Part shown: one piece after another, positions 23,570 to 36,600 of the stretch
Position numbering within the stretch: position 1 is the first letter of the stretch
How the letters are laid out: each line of letters opens with the position of its first letter
Source: Vigna angularis
Taxonomy: Eukaryota > Streptophyta > Magnoliopsida > Fabales > Fabaceae
Assembly: GCF_016808095.1 (NCBI RefSeq)
Contig: NC_068971.1
Location: 12,164,501-12,228,500, forward strand
Direction of reading: 5' to 3'
DNA length: 64,000 bases
The notes under the pieces: generated by a model
The model's input: only the letters and a program-made list of their open reading frames with translations
Databases searched by the model: none
What the model was told of the DNA's origin: nothing
Position numbers and translations under genes: made by a program

Positions 23570-25010
23570 TGTTGTGAGGTATGATTGTTTTATTTGGGGA
23601 TGAAGATGAGATAAAAATATTATACCCGTTGAATATGAGTATAAAGATGAAAATGAATGCTTTCTTTGAAGGTAAGTATTAGATAATGAAGCTTGTCCTC
23701 CTACCACTCATTGCCTACTTTCATCATATATGTACATGTTAATACAAATAATGTAATGGTAAGAACTAGAAGTAAAATAGAATAAAACTTAAGAATAAAA
23801 AATTAAGAAGAAATTTATTAGAAACCAAATATACAATTCGTATATTTTTTAGGGAAAAATATTTTCAAGCCTATTTTTAATTTATATTATGCCTTAGAAC
23901 ATGAACTAAAGTGATACAATAAAGTGTCAATTGATTAAATGTTAGTAGCTTTAAAACTTCGTATGAACTTTTATTAAAAAAAATTGAATAATAAAAACTG
24001 ATAATATCCGTAGAAAGATACTTTTTTATATGATAAACCTCGCTACGCCTATAACTTTTTATAAAATTTTGAAAGCATTTGATAATTCATCAAAATGTTC
24101 TTTTAATGCGAAATATATTTTTCTGAAACACAACTAAATCTAACACGACAAGTCTTTGATTTTTCTAAGAAACAGAGAACTACACAACTAAAATATGATT
24201 GTATCTACAGTATTAATTAAATAGATTATTGAATATTTTTGTTTGATTGATTATAATAAGGGCCTACTAAGACTTCATTTATTGAATGATTAAATCCCAA
24301 AGTGACTTTATAGTTGGCATGTGAGACAAACTCAAAATCTAGAATGAAGCCTCTGCATAGGAAACATATAGGGGTATAACATGTGTATTTTTTTTTCACT
24401 TATGCTCCAATAGTCAGTTATTCTGTAAACTACATCCACTCGTGCACTTTTTATAGCCTCAATTATCAACCCTAAGATATGTTTCCCAGCATGTTTTACA
24501 TCCATAGATTCATGTCATCAACTTCATAAATAATATATTGATGTAGATGTTTTTTCAAAATAATTCACTTTTTTTACACAATTCAACTCGGTGTTTTTTA
24601 AAAGCTGTAATCCGATTATACTTTATTGAAACTCGTCCTAGTGTGTGGTGCTTTGTAGATAAAAAATATTATGAACATAGGAGGGGACAATGTTACATGA
24701 TTAAGTTTGTGAGAAGCCATAGGAAGAAGGTGGCGTAATTATTGGTAAATCTAGTTTAGGTAACCCCATATATGTTATGTATAAGATCATTCTTTCTGTT
24801 TAGAATTTCACACAAAACTCTAAACAAACTTATCTCATTACTTTGTATCAGCAAATAATGTGTGGAACTTTCCTGCAACATGTTTGGTGGGTACACAATA
24901 TCAATTTTTATAGCATTTTGTTGGGACCAGATAATGGGCACCATCAAGGTCTGTGCGAACTCGAACAGAAATAAGTGCTTCACCATGTACATACATACAC
25001 ACATAAATAA

Positions 25011-25012
<2 letters not shown>
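23570..25012. other. AT-rich intergenic, nothing recognised
   Basis: No gene, transposon terminus or RNA gene recognised. Short frames here have no domain. Confidence 0.45.
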
Positions 25013-25088
<76 letters not shown>

Positions 25089-25125
25089 AAATATATATGT
25101 GCGTGTGTGTGTGTGAGTGTGTGTT
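25013..25125. repeat. Compound microsatellite (TA)n-(GATATA)n-(GT)n
   Basis: A long TA tract (about 25013-25070), then AGATAT units, then a GT/GA tract to about 25122. The apparent poly-Ile/Tyr frames across it are artefacts of the dinucleotide. Confidence 0.95.
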
Positions 25126-25869
25126 GATAGATAAGAGTATCATATGTTATTCCAAGCTTCTAAGCAACTGCTTTTGGACAAAGATTGATTTTTGTCTTGG
25201 ACTCTTGGTGAATATTCTTGAAAGCAAATCAAAACATAAACATCTAGGAGACAAAAGAAAAATTGAAATCCCTGGTTTTGATAGTTTATTTGTTCTTTTG
25301 TACTATAAAATTAGTACAAAAAAGAGAAACTCAGAAAATATGGAAATTGTTGAAATATATTCACTTTGAAAAAATTTACTATCATTTTTCAGTCTTGTAA
25401 TGACATATTGAAATTATTAACAGATATGTTCACCTAGAAATTGCATACTGTATGATTTTAAATAGCAAACAATTTTATTAAATCGTGACTATTTTATTAG
25501 TCTCAACCTCTTTTGGGATACCAAATATCAAGATTTGTAATTCAAATATTTTGAATTTTAATTAACCACATTTCAAATTATTTTATTTTCAAAATATTTT
25601 GTTTAGAAAAGACAATTTAAATTTAATGAATTTCAATTTTTTGTTTGAATAAAATATTTCAATTATCACTAAAAAATTCAAAAAATTATTTAAATATTAA
25701 ATAATTGTTAAAATAAAAAAAAATATATATATAAATATTGACAATTTTTTATAATTAGTCATAATTAATAATTTTTTTATTAATGTTTAATATACTTTTA
25801 GTTTATATTTGTATTTTTTTATTTATGTTAAATAGGATTATTTTCAAGTTATGAAATACTAGATTATAC
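25126..25869. other. AT-rich intergenic, nothing recognised
   Basis: Very A/T-rich with no recognisable gene or element end. The 90-codon frame at 25097-25369 has no supporting features. Confidence 0.4.
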
Positions 25870-26945
25870 CAGTACAAAAAATATAATATCGGGTCAAACT
25901 CATGTAAGGTTTGACAATTCAGTCTGAATTAGAGTTAAGCAAAGTTGACATAGTTTGAGTTAAGTCGAGTTAGTCTGGACTCAACTTGGACCACGTAGGC
26001 CTAACCCTAATCAGGTAGAGTTGGTCCTATCTTATAGGTTGAGCCGAGTTGGCATTAGCCAAATTTGAGTTAGTTGGCCTCAATCTAGTCAAGTTAAGTT
26101 GACTCAAACCCATTAAGGCAAGTTGGGTCAAAGTCAAGCTAAGTTGGTTTGAGTTCAGGTTGAGTCGAGTCATGAAATCTCACATTTAGTCAAGTTAGGA
26201 TAGGTCCACCTTTATTTAAATTGCATATTTAGTCGAGTTTGGCTAAGCCCAAGTAGGTCCTAATTCGATTAAGATCAAATTTAACCTAATTTGATCAAGA
26301 CTAAATCAAGCCAATTCAAGCCGAGTCTACTTGATCTTAAGTCGAGTCGAGATAGATTGGATCTAGTTGAGTCGAGCCAATTCAAGCCAAGCCTAATCAA
26401 TTCAGCCAAACCTAAGTAAAGTTCGATGTAGGTCCACATTCATTCTAGTTGAGGTGACCACGTTCAACCAAGTTAGACACATGTGGGTAATTTTAAAAAA
26501 ATCAAGTCAAGTCGAGTTGGTCTTGGTCTAGGTTGAGTTGAATTGATCCGATCCAAATTGAGTTGATTTGTCCCAGTCCGAAGTAAGTTAAGTAGACTAA
26601 AACTTAGGTCAAGTTGGGTCAATCCACCCAAAACTGAGTCGAGTCAACTTAAATCAAAGTCGAGCTAACTTAAGTCCAAGTCAAGATGAGTCGTGGTAAG
26701 ATCATGTTCAATAAAATTGGTAGATCCATGTAGATTCAATTTTTCTTGGATCCAGATCAAGTTAGGTCTAGATAGGACCAGGACAAACTGGGTTAGGTTG
26801 GCCAAGTCATGTTGGCCAGGGTTGAACTGAGACATTAGGCTAAAATCATATCAAACTAAGTTAAATTAATCTCAAGTGAGGTCAAGTCAAGTCTACTTAG
26901 ATCCAAGTCGAGTAGAATTGACTCAGACTTAAATCAACCCGAATT
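25870..26945. repeat. Degenerate GAGTCAAGT-rich low-complexity tract
   Basis: About 1.07 kb saturated with variants of GAGTC(G/A)AGTT, AAGTTGGGTCAA and the reverse-strand form AACTTGACTC, with no fixed period. Base composition is less A/T-biased than both flanks and the edges are sharp. Stops occur in every frame, so it is not coding. It may be a decayed short-unit satellite or the variable part of an unrecognised element. Confidence 0.7.
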
Positions 26946-27900
26946 ATGACTTCTAAAATATAAATATGAGAATATAAATTTCAAATTCTTAACTTTATGG
27001 AATTTGAAACTATTTAAACTTATAAAATTCTATAATTTCAATTTATTTCCAAATTTCTTATCCAACCAACCTATTTTATTATAAAATATTTCAAATTTTC
27101 TAAGAACATTAAATATCCTTTTGAAATATCTTACCGAAACACAGTGACAGGGTATTAGAAGAGGACTTTTCTTAAAGTGATTATAACCAAATGAGATTTT
27201 AGTTGGGTAAGGAGAAGTGTATTATGATCTTTACACTTTTGTCAAACCACACCAGTTTCACGTCCATTATCTAACTTTGATCTTGATCAATTTATGCTAG
27301 CTACATACAACTCATCAAAAGCAAAGTAAATAAAACTTAATGGCCTATAGGTTCGTTCTTTCAAAAGGTGGCATACACGTTCAAAAGTAGAAATTTATTA
27401 CAAAAGAATAATTGTTTAACTCTTTCATGCTAGTCTTACACAATGCTGAGAAGGATATGCTATTATAAGGACATATGATACTTTATTTTAATTATATTGC
27501 ACCACTTGGGGAACCTAAAAACTATAAACTATGTCCGACCAGTTCCTTGTCTCCAAATCCTTGCATGTCCACATGTATGAGCATTATGACATGACTAGGT
27601 TTTCCCAAAGCATTCTGTAAAGAAGTGATCTCATGAAAGTTGTCCAAAATAAACAATTAAATAAAACTATAGTATTTAATATTATTATGGTTTACGGTTA
27701 GGTTAAATTAAAGAACTAGGTTTTAGGGTATATTGGTTAGGTGGATGTTTGTTGTTTTCTCATGCCTGTTTATTTATAAGAATGTTTTCATACTTTTCCA
27801 ATAGAAAGTCTTAACTATTAGAAAACAACTACGAAAATCACATAATATGATAAATCAATTATCTTAGTTTATACGTTAGTTAACTTTTATATTAAGAAAA
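26946..27900. other. AT-rich intergenic, nothing recognised
   Basis: No coding frame, element terminus or RNA gene recognised. Confidence 0.4.
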
Positions 27901-28275
27901 TGGTTAAGAAGTGAATTTTAAGTCTAATTCAACTCCACAAAATTAGTTTGTAAAATAAGGTTTACACCCACGTATATACTATAAATATTTTGTATCTTTA
28001 GTGGATGTGAGATCTTCAATATACTTGTCTCACGCTGGGGTATATATATCTCAAGTATGAAACTATACATTAATGGATGATTTGATAGCAATACAATAGG
28101 CTGAATAAACAATAAATCTTATTAGCATAAATTTTAACTCATGACTCTGATACCATATTAAGAAATAAAATTTATGCCTAACTCAATCTTATGAAACTGG
28201 CTTGTAAGATAAGGTTTGCATTCACTTATATACTATAATATCGCTTTATCTTTAGTCGATGTGAGATCTTCAACA
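27901..28275 (-). mobile_element. TRIM (terminal-repeat retrotransposon in miniature)
   Basis: Read on the minus strand: a ~120-bp LTR (28275-28156) starting TGTTGAAGATCTCACATCGA, immediately followed by TGGTATCAGAG (28155-28145), the classic primer-binding site complementary to initiator Met-tRNA. A ~125-bp interior without a gene follows, then a second LTR (28021-27901) ending TTCTTAACCA. The LTR copies have diverged by roughly 20 percent. No clear 5-bp target duplication remains. Copies of the same kind appear at 59140-59890. Confidence 0.8.
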
Positions 28276-30166
28276 ATAATTGAATTTCATTTTTTTTTTA
28301 TGTTTTAGCTATACCTATTTTAAAATCATTCAACTCCTTTAATAGGTGAACTTCCCAAAGGTGAATTGGTGTCGATCTTTCTGCCTTAACTACTTTGTAT
28401 AACTCATGAAAGGCTCCATGGTTAGACCCTAACTCACTGGAGTTATTATGACTAGGACTTTCTTAGTTGTTAATAGATCCTTCACCTACATAGTTTAACT
28501 TAGCACATTCATATTGGTATATGGATGGATTATAGAAAGTCAAGACTCAAATAACTAATGATGCAGAAATATATTAAAAACATAAAAAATTAGTTTTATT
28601 TGTGTTGAGGGTATCAAAATTGAGCGAAGGGAGGAGACATTTTTTTTAGTGTCGAAATTGAGGGAGACCGAATGGGACATGGGGATAAATAAATTGCGAA
28701 ACAAAAATTGAGGACAAGGCAAAGAAAGAGATGACTATATAGGAAATAAAGATAAAGCTAGCATAAGAGTGAAAACAAAGAACGATTAAGAACTCGATAA
28801 TACATCGAGAAAGGTGTTCACAAGAAAAAATTGAAAAATGGATTACACAAGAATTAAAAGGGACGTCAAGTCATATGGTAATTGTTTAAACGTGGATTTA
28901 ACATGTATAATTAATACAAGTTGAGCGATTTTTAAACCCTTAATTCAAATTATTTAATGGCTTAACTATGAAAAAATGATGATAAAATATAAATAGGTTG
29001 TTTATGTTAAGAAAGTGTGACAAATTGTATTTACAACACAGACACTCTAAGAACGTTGTGAGCAAGATAATGACAAATCAAGTGATGATGCTAGTTGCAA
29101 TTTAGGTCACCGTTCTCATATATTTTTTTTACAAGTTTTTGTTCTATCCTTGGTAATTTATTTTTCTACATTTACATTTCTTGCTTTTTAAGTTTTTAGT
29201 TTCTTAAACACTTCTATTTTAATCAATCTCCATCTTCACCATTCTCATTCATCTTCACAATTTCTACTCCCATTACCCATCTCCATTCACACCATTCCAT
29301 TTCTATCTTAAAAAAACACAAAAGATCTATTATTGAAAAATGCATGAATGTCTAATTGATATTCAACAATGAATTAAACATATTTGTAAATTTGGTCCAT
29401 AATATAAACAGTTTACACATCAATTTTGTGGTAATTGTAAAATCCTGAATTAAAACACTCTAATTCATATTAAAAAATAATTATTTGTTAGCCCTGTCAC
29501 AAAAAATTCACATTAAGATAATTTAGTTTACCAAAATATAACTTAAATACGTATCAAATCAAAATTATCGAAAACAATTTGATATTTTTAAAATAACTAT
29601 GGAGTACAACAACATCTTTTATTCAATATTCATTCTTTTTAATTGTTTATCCAAATCAAATTCGATCTATAAAAAATTTTAAAAAAATACTCTTGAAACC
29701 CTGTATCACATCCTAATCGATTATTTTCTTTTTAAATTTTGATACAATCTCGCCCAATATTCATTTCTAAGCTCTTTTCAATTATTTCGTATTCATAATG
29801 ATTCCTTAATTATTTAAATATTTTTTATGGTTTTAGGTAAAAGAAAAATGACAAGAGAATCAAACTTGTTCAATTTAAAAAAAAATAAAAATTGGATTGC
29901 TTAAACGGTTGAAAAACCAACGAATAGCCCAAATTAACTATAGAGATTATAATCAGTCCAAACTTTTAATGTGTGAGGATGTTGGAAATAAAGTCGGTGA
30001 CTTTGAGGTAGAAATAGTAAGAAAAAGAACATGGTGGGATAGAAAATACATTTTTTTGAGTTTCTATCAAATAAAAATCATTTTAATAATTTGCATACCT
30101 TAAAATATAATATTTTTAATTAATTTAAAAAAAAGTGTAGAAAAGTATTTATTTATACACAACACA
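28276..30166. other. AT-rich intergenic, nothing recognised
   Basis: No supported gene. The 68-codon plus-strand frame at 29897-30103 has no domain, splice partners or neighbours. Confidence 0.4.
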
Positions 30167-30875
30167 TGTTTAATCATTTGTTAGTTTTTTTTTTCTGAGA
30201 ATCTCAAATAAGTCTTTTATTTTTTTTTCAGTCTCAATTGGGTCATCACTTTTACAAAATTGGTCCAATTATAGCTCTGTCGTTAAATTGAGTTAAAGTT
30301 GTTAAAGTGACGTTGATGTGACATGTTGATGGTGCAATTTTTAATTGACGTAGATCGATTATTTCATTTTGATGATTCTAACGTGTATATGAATAATTTT
30401 TAATTAAAGAAATTGATGAATCGCACATCGCTAACCACCACAGAATCGCACACCGCTAACCACCACAGAATCGCACATCGCCACCATCAATAAACTCAAG
30501 AAACAATAGTGAAAATAAAAAATGTTTGGATCAAAGGTGCATTCAGTTTGAAAATTGTTTCCATCTTAATTCAAAGAACATAACGAATCTCTTTTTACAA
30601 TCTCTAATTCGAATAAAGGAGTTTGGGTTTAATTCAGTTTTTCGTCAATATTTTTAATTAAAAATGATAATATACATGTCAGAATCACCTAATTAACAAA
30701 ATAATTAGGCCACATCATTTAAAATAACACCATCAACATGTCACGTCAACGTTACTCTACCGGCGTTGACCCAATTTAATGAGAGAGTTCTAATTGAAAC
30801 AATTTTACAAAAATAAAAAGAGACAAAAATAAAAATAAAAAAACTATTTAAGACTCTCAACTTAAAAATTAAACC
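30167..30875. mobile_element. MULE-type MITE, ~0.7 kb
   Basis: The left ~180 bp and right ~185 bp are inverted repeats. Both carry, outside to inside, GTTTAAT, GAGA(A/G)TCT(C/T)AAATA, TTTTACAAAATTG or its variant, then ACGTTGA(T/C)GTGACATGTTG. The outer layout parallels the MULE inside CACTA-3. No 9-bp duplication survives. The interior has short CACCACAGAATCGCACA direct repeats at 30425-30480. Confidence 0.7.
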
Positions 30876-32590
30876 ATATTATTATTAGTCATTTAAATAT
30901 ACAGATAAAACAATTAATTTTATAATAATAATTTAAAGAGTACATCCAATAGGATTTTTTCTAATATTTAACTGCTTATATAATATTCATGATACATAAA
31001 GAAAATCAACTAGAAAATACAATATACTTTTAAAAACATAACATTTGAAGCGTAACTTTTAAATACTCTAGGCAGAGCATTAATAATTATTGGTTCCAGC
31101 AAGTAGTATTTAATTATAGGTTTAATGATTTTGTCTAGTGTTATTTATATCTTACATCAATAAAACATGCATGTCACATATGATTTCATCATTTCACTTC
31201 TCCCATGAATCAAAATGGATACCAACTACCCCTTATGATTTGTTTCACAAGATTATTTTATTTGTTTAGTTGAAGGAAGAATATGAAAAAGTATCATCTT
31301 GAAAAAATAGTGAGACCCTTTACTCTATTACAACTAAATATTTAATTTAATTTTTTGTTTCTTTCCTCGAAGACCACAACCCACTTGTATGATGATGATG
31401 TGCTTCTCCCACTTTTTGTAGGAAGAGAATGAGTCTAAGAAAAAGGAACAAAAAGTAATAGACATTGGAAATAAGAAAAAACAATTGATAGAAAAAAGAA
31501 ATTAAATTGTACAACAGAGACATGATTTAAAAGAATATTACTTTAATTTTAATTTATTGTTAAATTGAGTGTTGTTGTCAGAGGAACTTTGAAGGCTGGT
31601 AAGTGGGTGGTGAAGAGTTTGATGTTTTGTTAGAATATTTAATTTGATTTGATGCGTTTGACAATGTTGTTGGAAGCATGAGTTTGCCTCAGATAATACA
31701 GCAACACCTGTCAATGCCTAAATTTTGGTGGCAACTGAAACTAACGGTCACTTCATTTCCTTTACTTTTCCTCTCTCCACTCCTAAAAGTTCAATTAACT
31801 ATGTGTGTAAATATAATTAGTTTTATTTTATAAATCATTGATAATAAATTGATATAATTACATCACATTAATTTTGTGAGATAATATTAATATGCAGATG
31901 TTGAGAATTTCATATTGATTAAGAATGAGGTAAATTTATGCTATTAAGCAGATATTAGCATAATGGTAAACTTAAAGTTCACTTCATCATTTTGTATAAT
32001 TCATAAATATTTAGTTTTATTAATTGTTATACCTCAATATAAAATAATCATGTTGGTATTATATTTTTATATATGTGTTGATATTGTATTATAATTATAA
32101 TATTTTCAAGAGCCTCATTAAGATATGTTTGTTTCTACATATAGTTTTGTAAGAGTGTATTTTAATAAAATTTGAGAGAGAAGAGAAGTAAAAGTAATGT
32201 TATTTGGATTATGGGAAAGATGAGAAGGGAAGGAGTTCAAGAATTTTTTTTTTATGAAATTTTGTGAATGATGTGATTTGTTTAATAAATTAAAAAATAT
32301 TTTATTTGTTAAAATAAAATAAAAAATATCATTTTATCCTTGAAAATAAAAGTAAGTTGAAATAAAATATAATAGGTGTAAATTATGTTAAAAATGAAAT
32401 GGGAGTTATTATTAATGTAAAATTCTAAAAAATGGTATTTTAGAAGTGGTAGTGATTTAAAAACAGATACTCAATTATTTTAATATTAAATGGTTTTAAT
32501 ATGAATAATTTCGTTATGAACAAGTTTCATTATTTTAAAAACACATTATTTCTCTACAAACCATTTGTCTAGAGTTATATGACTTATCTC
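30876..32590. other. AT-rich intergenic, nothing recognised
   Basis: Only short frames. A locally less A/T-rich stretch at 31560-31760 has no coding pattern. A TGTTTGTTT-led region from 32127 could be the end of a MITE whose mate would lie near 36030, but the match is weak. Confidence 0.35.
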
Positions 32591-34145
32591 TAAGGATTCT
32601 TACTCAATGTTCGTTTGTTTGAAGATCAGAGATCGTATGAGTGATCTCGTGGCGAGATCTTCAAGACTAACTAATTAGTTTCTCATATAAAGTAAGTTGA
32701 TTTTTTGTTCCTTTTTTGGTTAATTTCGTTTTTCTTGCATGCTAGCTCTCTTTGTTTTGCATGTGAAGTTCGAGTTTTCTATAAGACTCTTTGTTGATCA
32801 GTAGTCCTAACGGTGTATCTTGGTCGTGTTTCTGTGATTCGTAAGAGCATATATGAATTCATGTACGTTGAAGCTACTTTAGGCTTTCTAGAGTGGTTTG
32901 GTCATTTGTTAGGTAACGGAAGTTATCCGCTACTTTTCAATTTATGTTAAGGTTTATAATCTGTGTTGTATGTTTGAAATGTTATGAAATTGATAGTTTG
33001 GTGTGATGAATGATTGATTGAGTGTACTAATCTTTGGATGATTTATTGGTTTGGAATGATTGTTTAATTGATTTGAAATGTTGTTGCGATAATGTAAAAA
33101 TACTTGGGTTTTCGAGTTTTAGAATTTCTTGAACTGATATAAGAGAGTTAGGAGGGAGTTGCTTGTTAAATTTAAAGAGTTTTGCTAGTCTGACTTGATG
33201 AGATGGAGTATATAATTGGTGTTTCTATTTCTAGGTATATGAATAAGAAAAAGGTCACGATATTGGATAAAAAAAGGGGCTTAGTAAAGGGGGTCTTGAT
33301 AGGTGAAATTCTAAAGGAGTGGGTTTTTGAGTCAATTTGGAGTTACGAATTGAGGTTTGTGGCATTTAGGACTTAGTTATTTTATTATCTTGTTGAACAC
33401 TGAGATGTAAGTATGTTAAGTTCGTAGTTGGGATATGGTGGGTGTGAGCTTAATCTAATGGATAAAGTCATTGATTCGTGTTTAATCTGATGGTTGGTTG
33501 TTTTAGGCATCAACGGTTAGTGTTAGACTGTTTTGTAGGGTTGGAATGACATAAATCTTAAAATTATGTTTTGCAAAATTATGCAGACTCACTAAATGAG
33601 CATATACTCGTTGAGCGAAGTCAAAGTCAAAGAGCTACTACTTGGTGGTCGCTAGGCGAGCAAAATTTCGCTAGGCAAAACCAAAATCAGAGAATTCACT
33701 GATTTGACATTCGTTAGGCGAGAATATACTCGTTGACTGAATTTTGTGAGAATTTAAGTATGTAAGTTCTAGTGGTTTTCTCGTTGAGTGAGAAGACTTA
33801 GTCATTAAGCGAATGTGTTGTCAGACACTATTAGTTGAGCGAGCAGATTTAGTGGCTGAGAAAAAATATCAAAATTTTAACAAAATTTTCATATATCTCT
33901 TATGATGTTTTTATGTGTGATTATGTGAATGTTAAAAATAATTATTGGTTTATAATATGATTGTGAGCATATATTGTGGTTATTCATGTATGATGTGATG
34001 ATGATGACAAGTATGTTATTGATTACGTGCATAGTATCAATGTTTGGCGTAATTTCGTGGACCTCGTGGTGAGACTCATGGTGGTGTTGAGTAGTTATAT
34101 GTTTGGTGTATATCCATAGAACTCATTCTATGGTGACGTTTATTA

Positions 34146-34910
34146 CACTAGTACAAAAACACTGTATAACGTCGTTGTTTTTCAGCCTTTCACGTCGAAT
34201 TCGAAGTCAACGTCATATCGGGAGACGTTAAAGTTCAGTTTTTGGTATTTTATAAAGCATGAACTATGAACGTGTAGTGTAGTATAAACAACAAACAACA
34301 AACAAGTTCAATCAAACAACAACAACAAACTGGTTCAACCGAACAACAACAACAACAACAAACAAGTTCAACAAAAAAAAAACAACAAATAAGTTCTTCA
34401 AAACGAAAACGAAAACTAACCTTCAAAAGGTGGTTTCGTCGAAATAAAGTGATGCCACCGATAAGAGAGAAAGCAGATTGCACCTATGGAGGACAAGAAC
34501 ACGAAAATAATCGGTCAAAACAAACGAAAATCATACATGAAGTAGTTAATTAACATGCATTTGTAACAAATAAAAGAAAGATTACATGTGATGGTCGTCA
34601 AACTTTGTTCCAGAAAAGTTTGAGCAGAGAAGAGGGTATCGCGTGCTAAGATAAAATGAATGAATTTTCAATCTTCCGCTCAAATTTTTATTGAATTAAC
34701 TAACCTTTTAATGTCTGACGCTGAGACATTCGACGTTTTATATCATTTTGACGTTTAATTATAGGGAATTCGACGTCATACATAAATACATTTCCACCTT
34801 CTCGCCAAGCATTTTCGCAAAATTTACCCAATATAATAAATTGACATCGAGCTACAATTCTAAAAGATGTTTAATAATTGCATATTTATTTACAAAAATT
34901 GTATTGATGT
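34146..34910. mobile_element. CACTA-4, CACTA element truncated at its right end
   Basis: The left terminus CACTAGTACAAAAACACTG is followed by the same subterminal and interior sequence as CACTA-3 (34200-34905 corresponds to about 18240-18290 plus 19960-20570). Homology stops near 34910, about 80 bp short of the expected right terminus, and no matching CACTA end follows. The poly-Cys/Val frames within it are translations of CAA/ACA-rich repeats. Confidence 0.78.
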
Positions 34911-34971
34911 AGGGACTTAGTCTTGGAAGTTATATTGACGCTCCAATAATCATTCCATCTCCATTAGAGAA

Positions 34972-34998
34972 GGGGGGGGGGGGGGGGGGGGGGGGGGG
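34972..34998. repeat. Run of 27 consecutive G bases
   Basis: An unbroken 27-G homopolymer in an AT-rich plant region, close to the truncated end of CACTA-4. Either a true poly-G/poly-C tract or an assembly artefact. Confidence 0.9.
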
Positions 34999-35150
34999 TT
35001 TATGTGGTAAGGAGTAGCGCATGAGCTAGTCTATGATTTGATTCTTTAGCTATAGGTGGTAGACGATCTAGTCCTGTGTGGTAGCTTGGGGTGAGCCAAC
35101 TGTTTCACCACTACAAGTGCAAAAACTTGTCATAGTCTAACATCACTATA

Positions 35151-36600
35151 CATATCTAGATGGTCAAGTCTAAGTGTGATGAATATGTTTATATTTTGGT
35201 TTGAATCAAGGATGTAATTAGAATATATGGTTGTATGCCTTAGGATAGATTTATATAACTTGTATATATGTTAACTTTTGTATTTTATTGTATGAAAGAT
35301 CTTTTGGTACATTAGCTTACTCTTTTTTCTTTGTGTTTGTTTGTCTGTTTTGTTCCTTCTTGTTTGGAATGATCACCTTAATGATGGGAGCAGAGGAGGA
35401 TGTCTTTGGTAAGCTGGTGCTAGGAGGAGATGGAGTTGAGGCATAGAGTAAGACGTTTGGTTTCAGTTTCATTCGTTTTTGAAAGATCCTGTTACACTTT
35501 TGGTTCAATGTAAGATCTTTAGTAGCAATGATATTATATATATTTTGCTATTATAAATTATATCTGGAAATCTGTAATAACATTTTATATACTTTCTTTG
35601 AGTTAATTGTTTTGTATTATTGAAGATGTGATGAATCTTTTGACAATGGAATACTATAAAAATTGAAATGTTACAATTTAAAATAAAAATTATATTGAAA
35701 TAAAATGTGATTGGTATAACTTAAATTTAAATAAATTGTGGATGAGTAAATAATTTAAATGAAAATATTACTATTGTTATTAAAATATGTAAGTTATTAT
35801 TTAAAATGAGAAAAATTAAAATTAACAAAATTATATTAAGCATGGAACCGTAAAGATATGACTTGGACAATTGAAAAAAAAAACAGAAAATTATTTTTGT
35901 AATTAAACATAGGATGACGTGACTTGTCATCCACAAAAACTAATTTCTTAAAATTTATGTGTAAATCTCACCAAACAACCATTTCCTTTTCTTTTCTCTA
36001 TTACAATATATCATCCAAACAAACAGACTCTTATTTAATAATATCATATTGAAACACTCTCTATAGCGTAGTCATGTTCATATTTTTTTTCATAATTATA
36101 TATGAGAGAAAGTTATTCGTATTTAGGATTCAATAAACTTATATATGTAAACACTTGAAAAAAAAGCAATCAAACTTCTAATGATTAGGTTATATATAAA
36201 TATTTTTATTTATAGAAAAATATGTTTCCTTTTTATTTTTCTAAAAATACATTTAAAGAATTAACCGACCAAGTTTTAACTTTTTGGATATTCAGTTATC
36301 ACTTGGTATCCATGTGTCTTTAGAGTAATCAAATTTGCTTTCAATAATATTATATATAATTCATTTAATCACTTTCTTTCTTAATCACTGTAGAATTAAA
36401 TCTAATATATCATATTTTATCCAATACAAATCTATTAAAAAGAATTTGGACGGGATTATTTCAAAATAATATTTTTAAATTTTATTTAATTACCAAGGTA
36501 TCATATTGAGTTGTACTTGTGAACCTTGATTAGACCAAAACTTTCAATGTACATGTAAGTCATACAATCAGTATCTAAAATAATCAGAAAGTAAAAGAAA
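35151..36600. other. AT-rich intergenic, nothing recognised
   Basis: No gene recognised; short frames only. The region just before 36600 could be intron or flank of the truncated MULE-B. Confidence 0.4.

Larger units (their letters stand above)
32591..35150. repeat. LTR-retrotransposon-like sequence (tentative)
   Basis: Repeated words such as TCGCTAGGCGAG, CGTTGAGCGA and GAGTGAGAAGAC at 33590-33860, together with 'GTGATCTCGTGGCGAGATCT' near 32640, resemble LTR or leader regions of legume gypsy elements. There is no coding domain. CACTA-4 and a poly-G run interrupt its 3' half. Confidence 0.3.

Noticed and set aside
24862..25143. Poly-Ile/Tyr frames on both strands
   Set aside because: Translation of the TA microsatellite; no real protein signal.
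34250..34483. A Cys/Val-rich minus-strand frame that could look like a small Cys-rich peptide
   Set aside because: Produced by AACAACAAC repeats inside CACTA-4; also present, with frame changes, in CACTA-3.
32127..36037. TGTTTGTTT-led stretches at both ends as TIRs of one 3.9-kb element
   Set aside because: Similarity is limited to about 15 T/G-rich bases and no matching target duplication was found.
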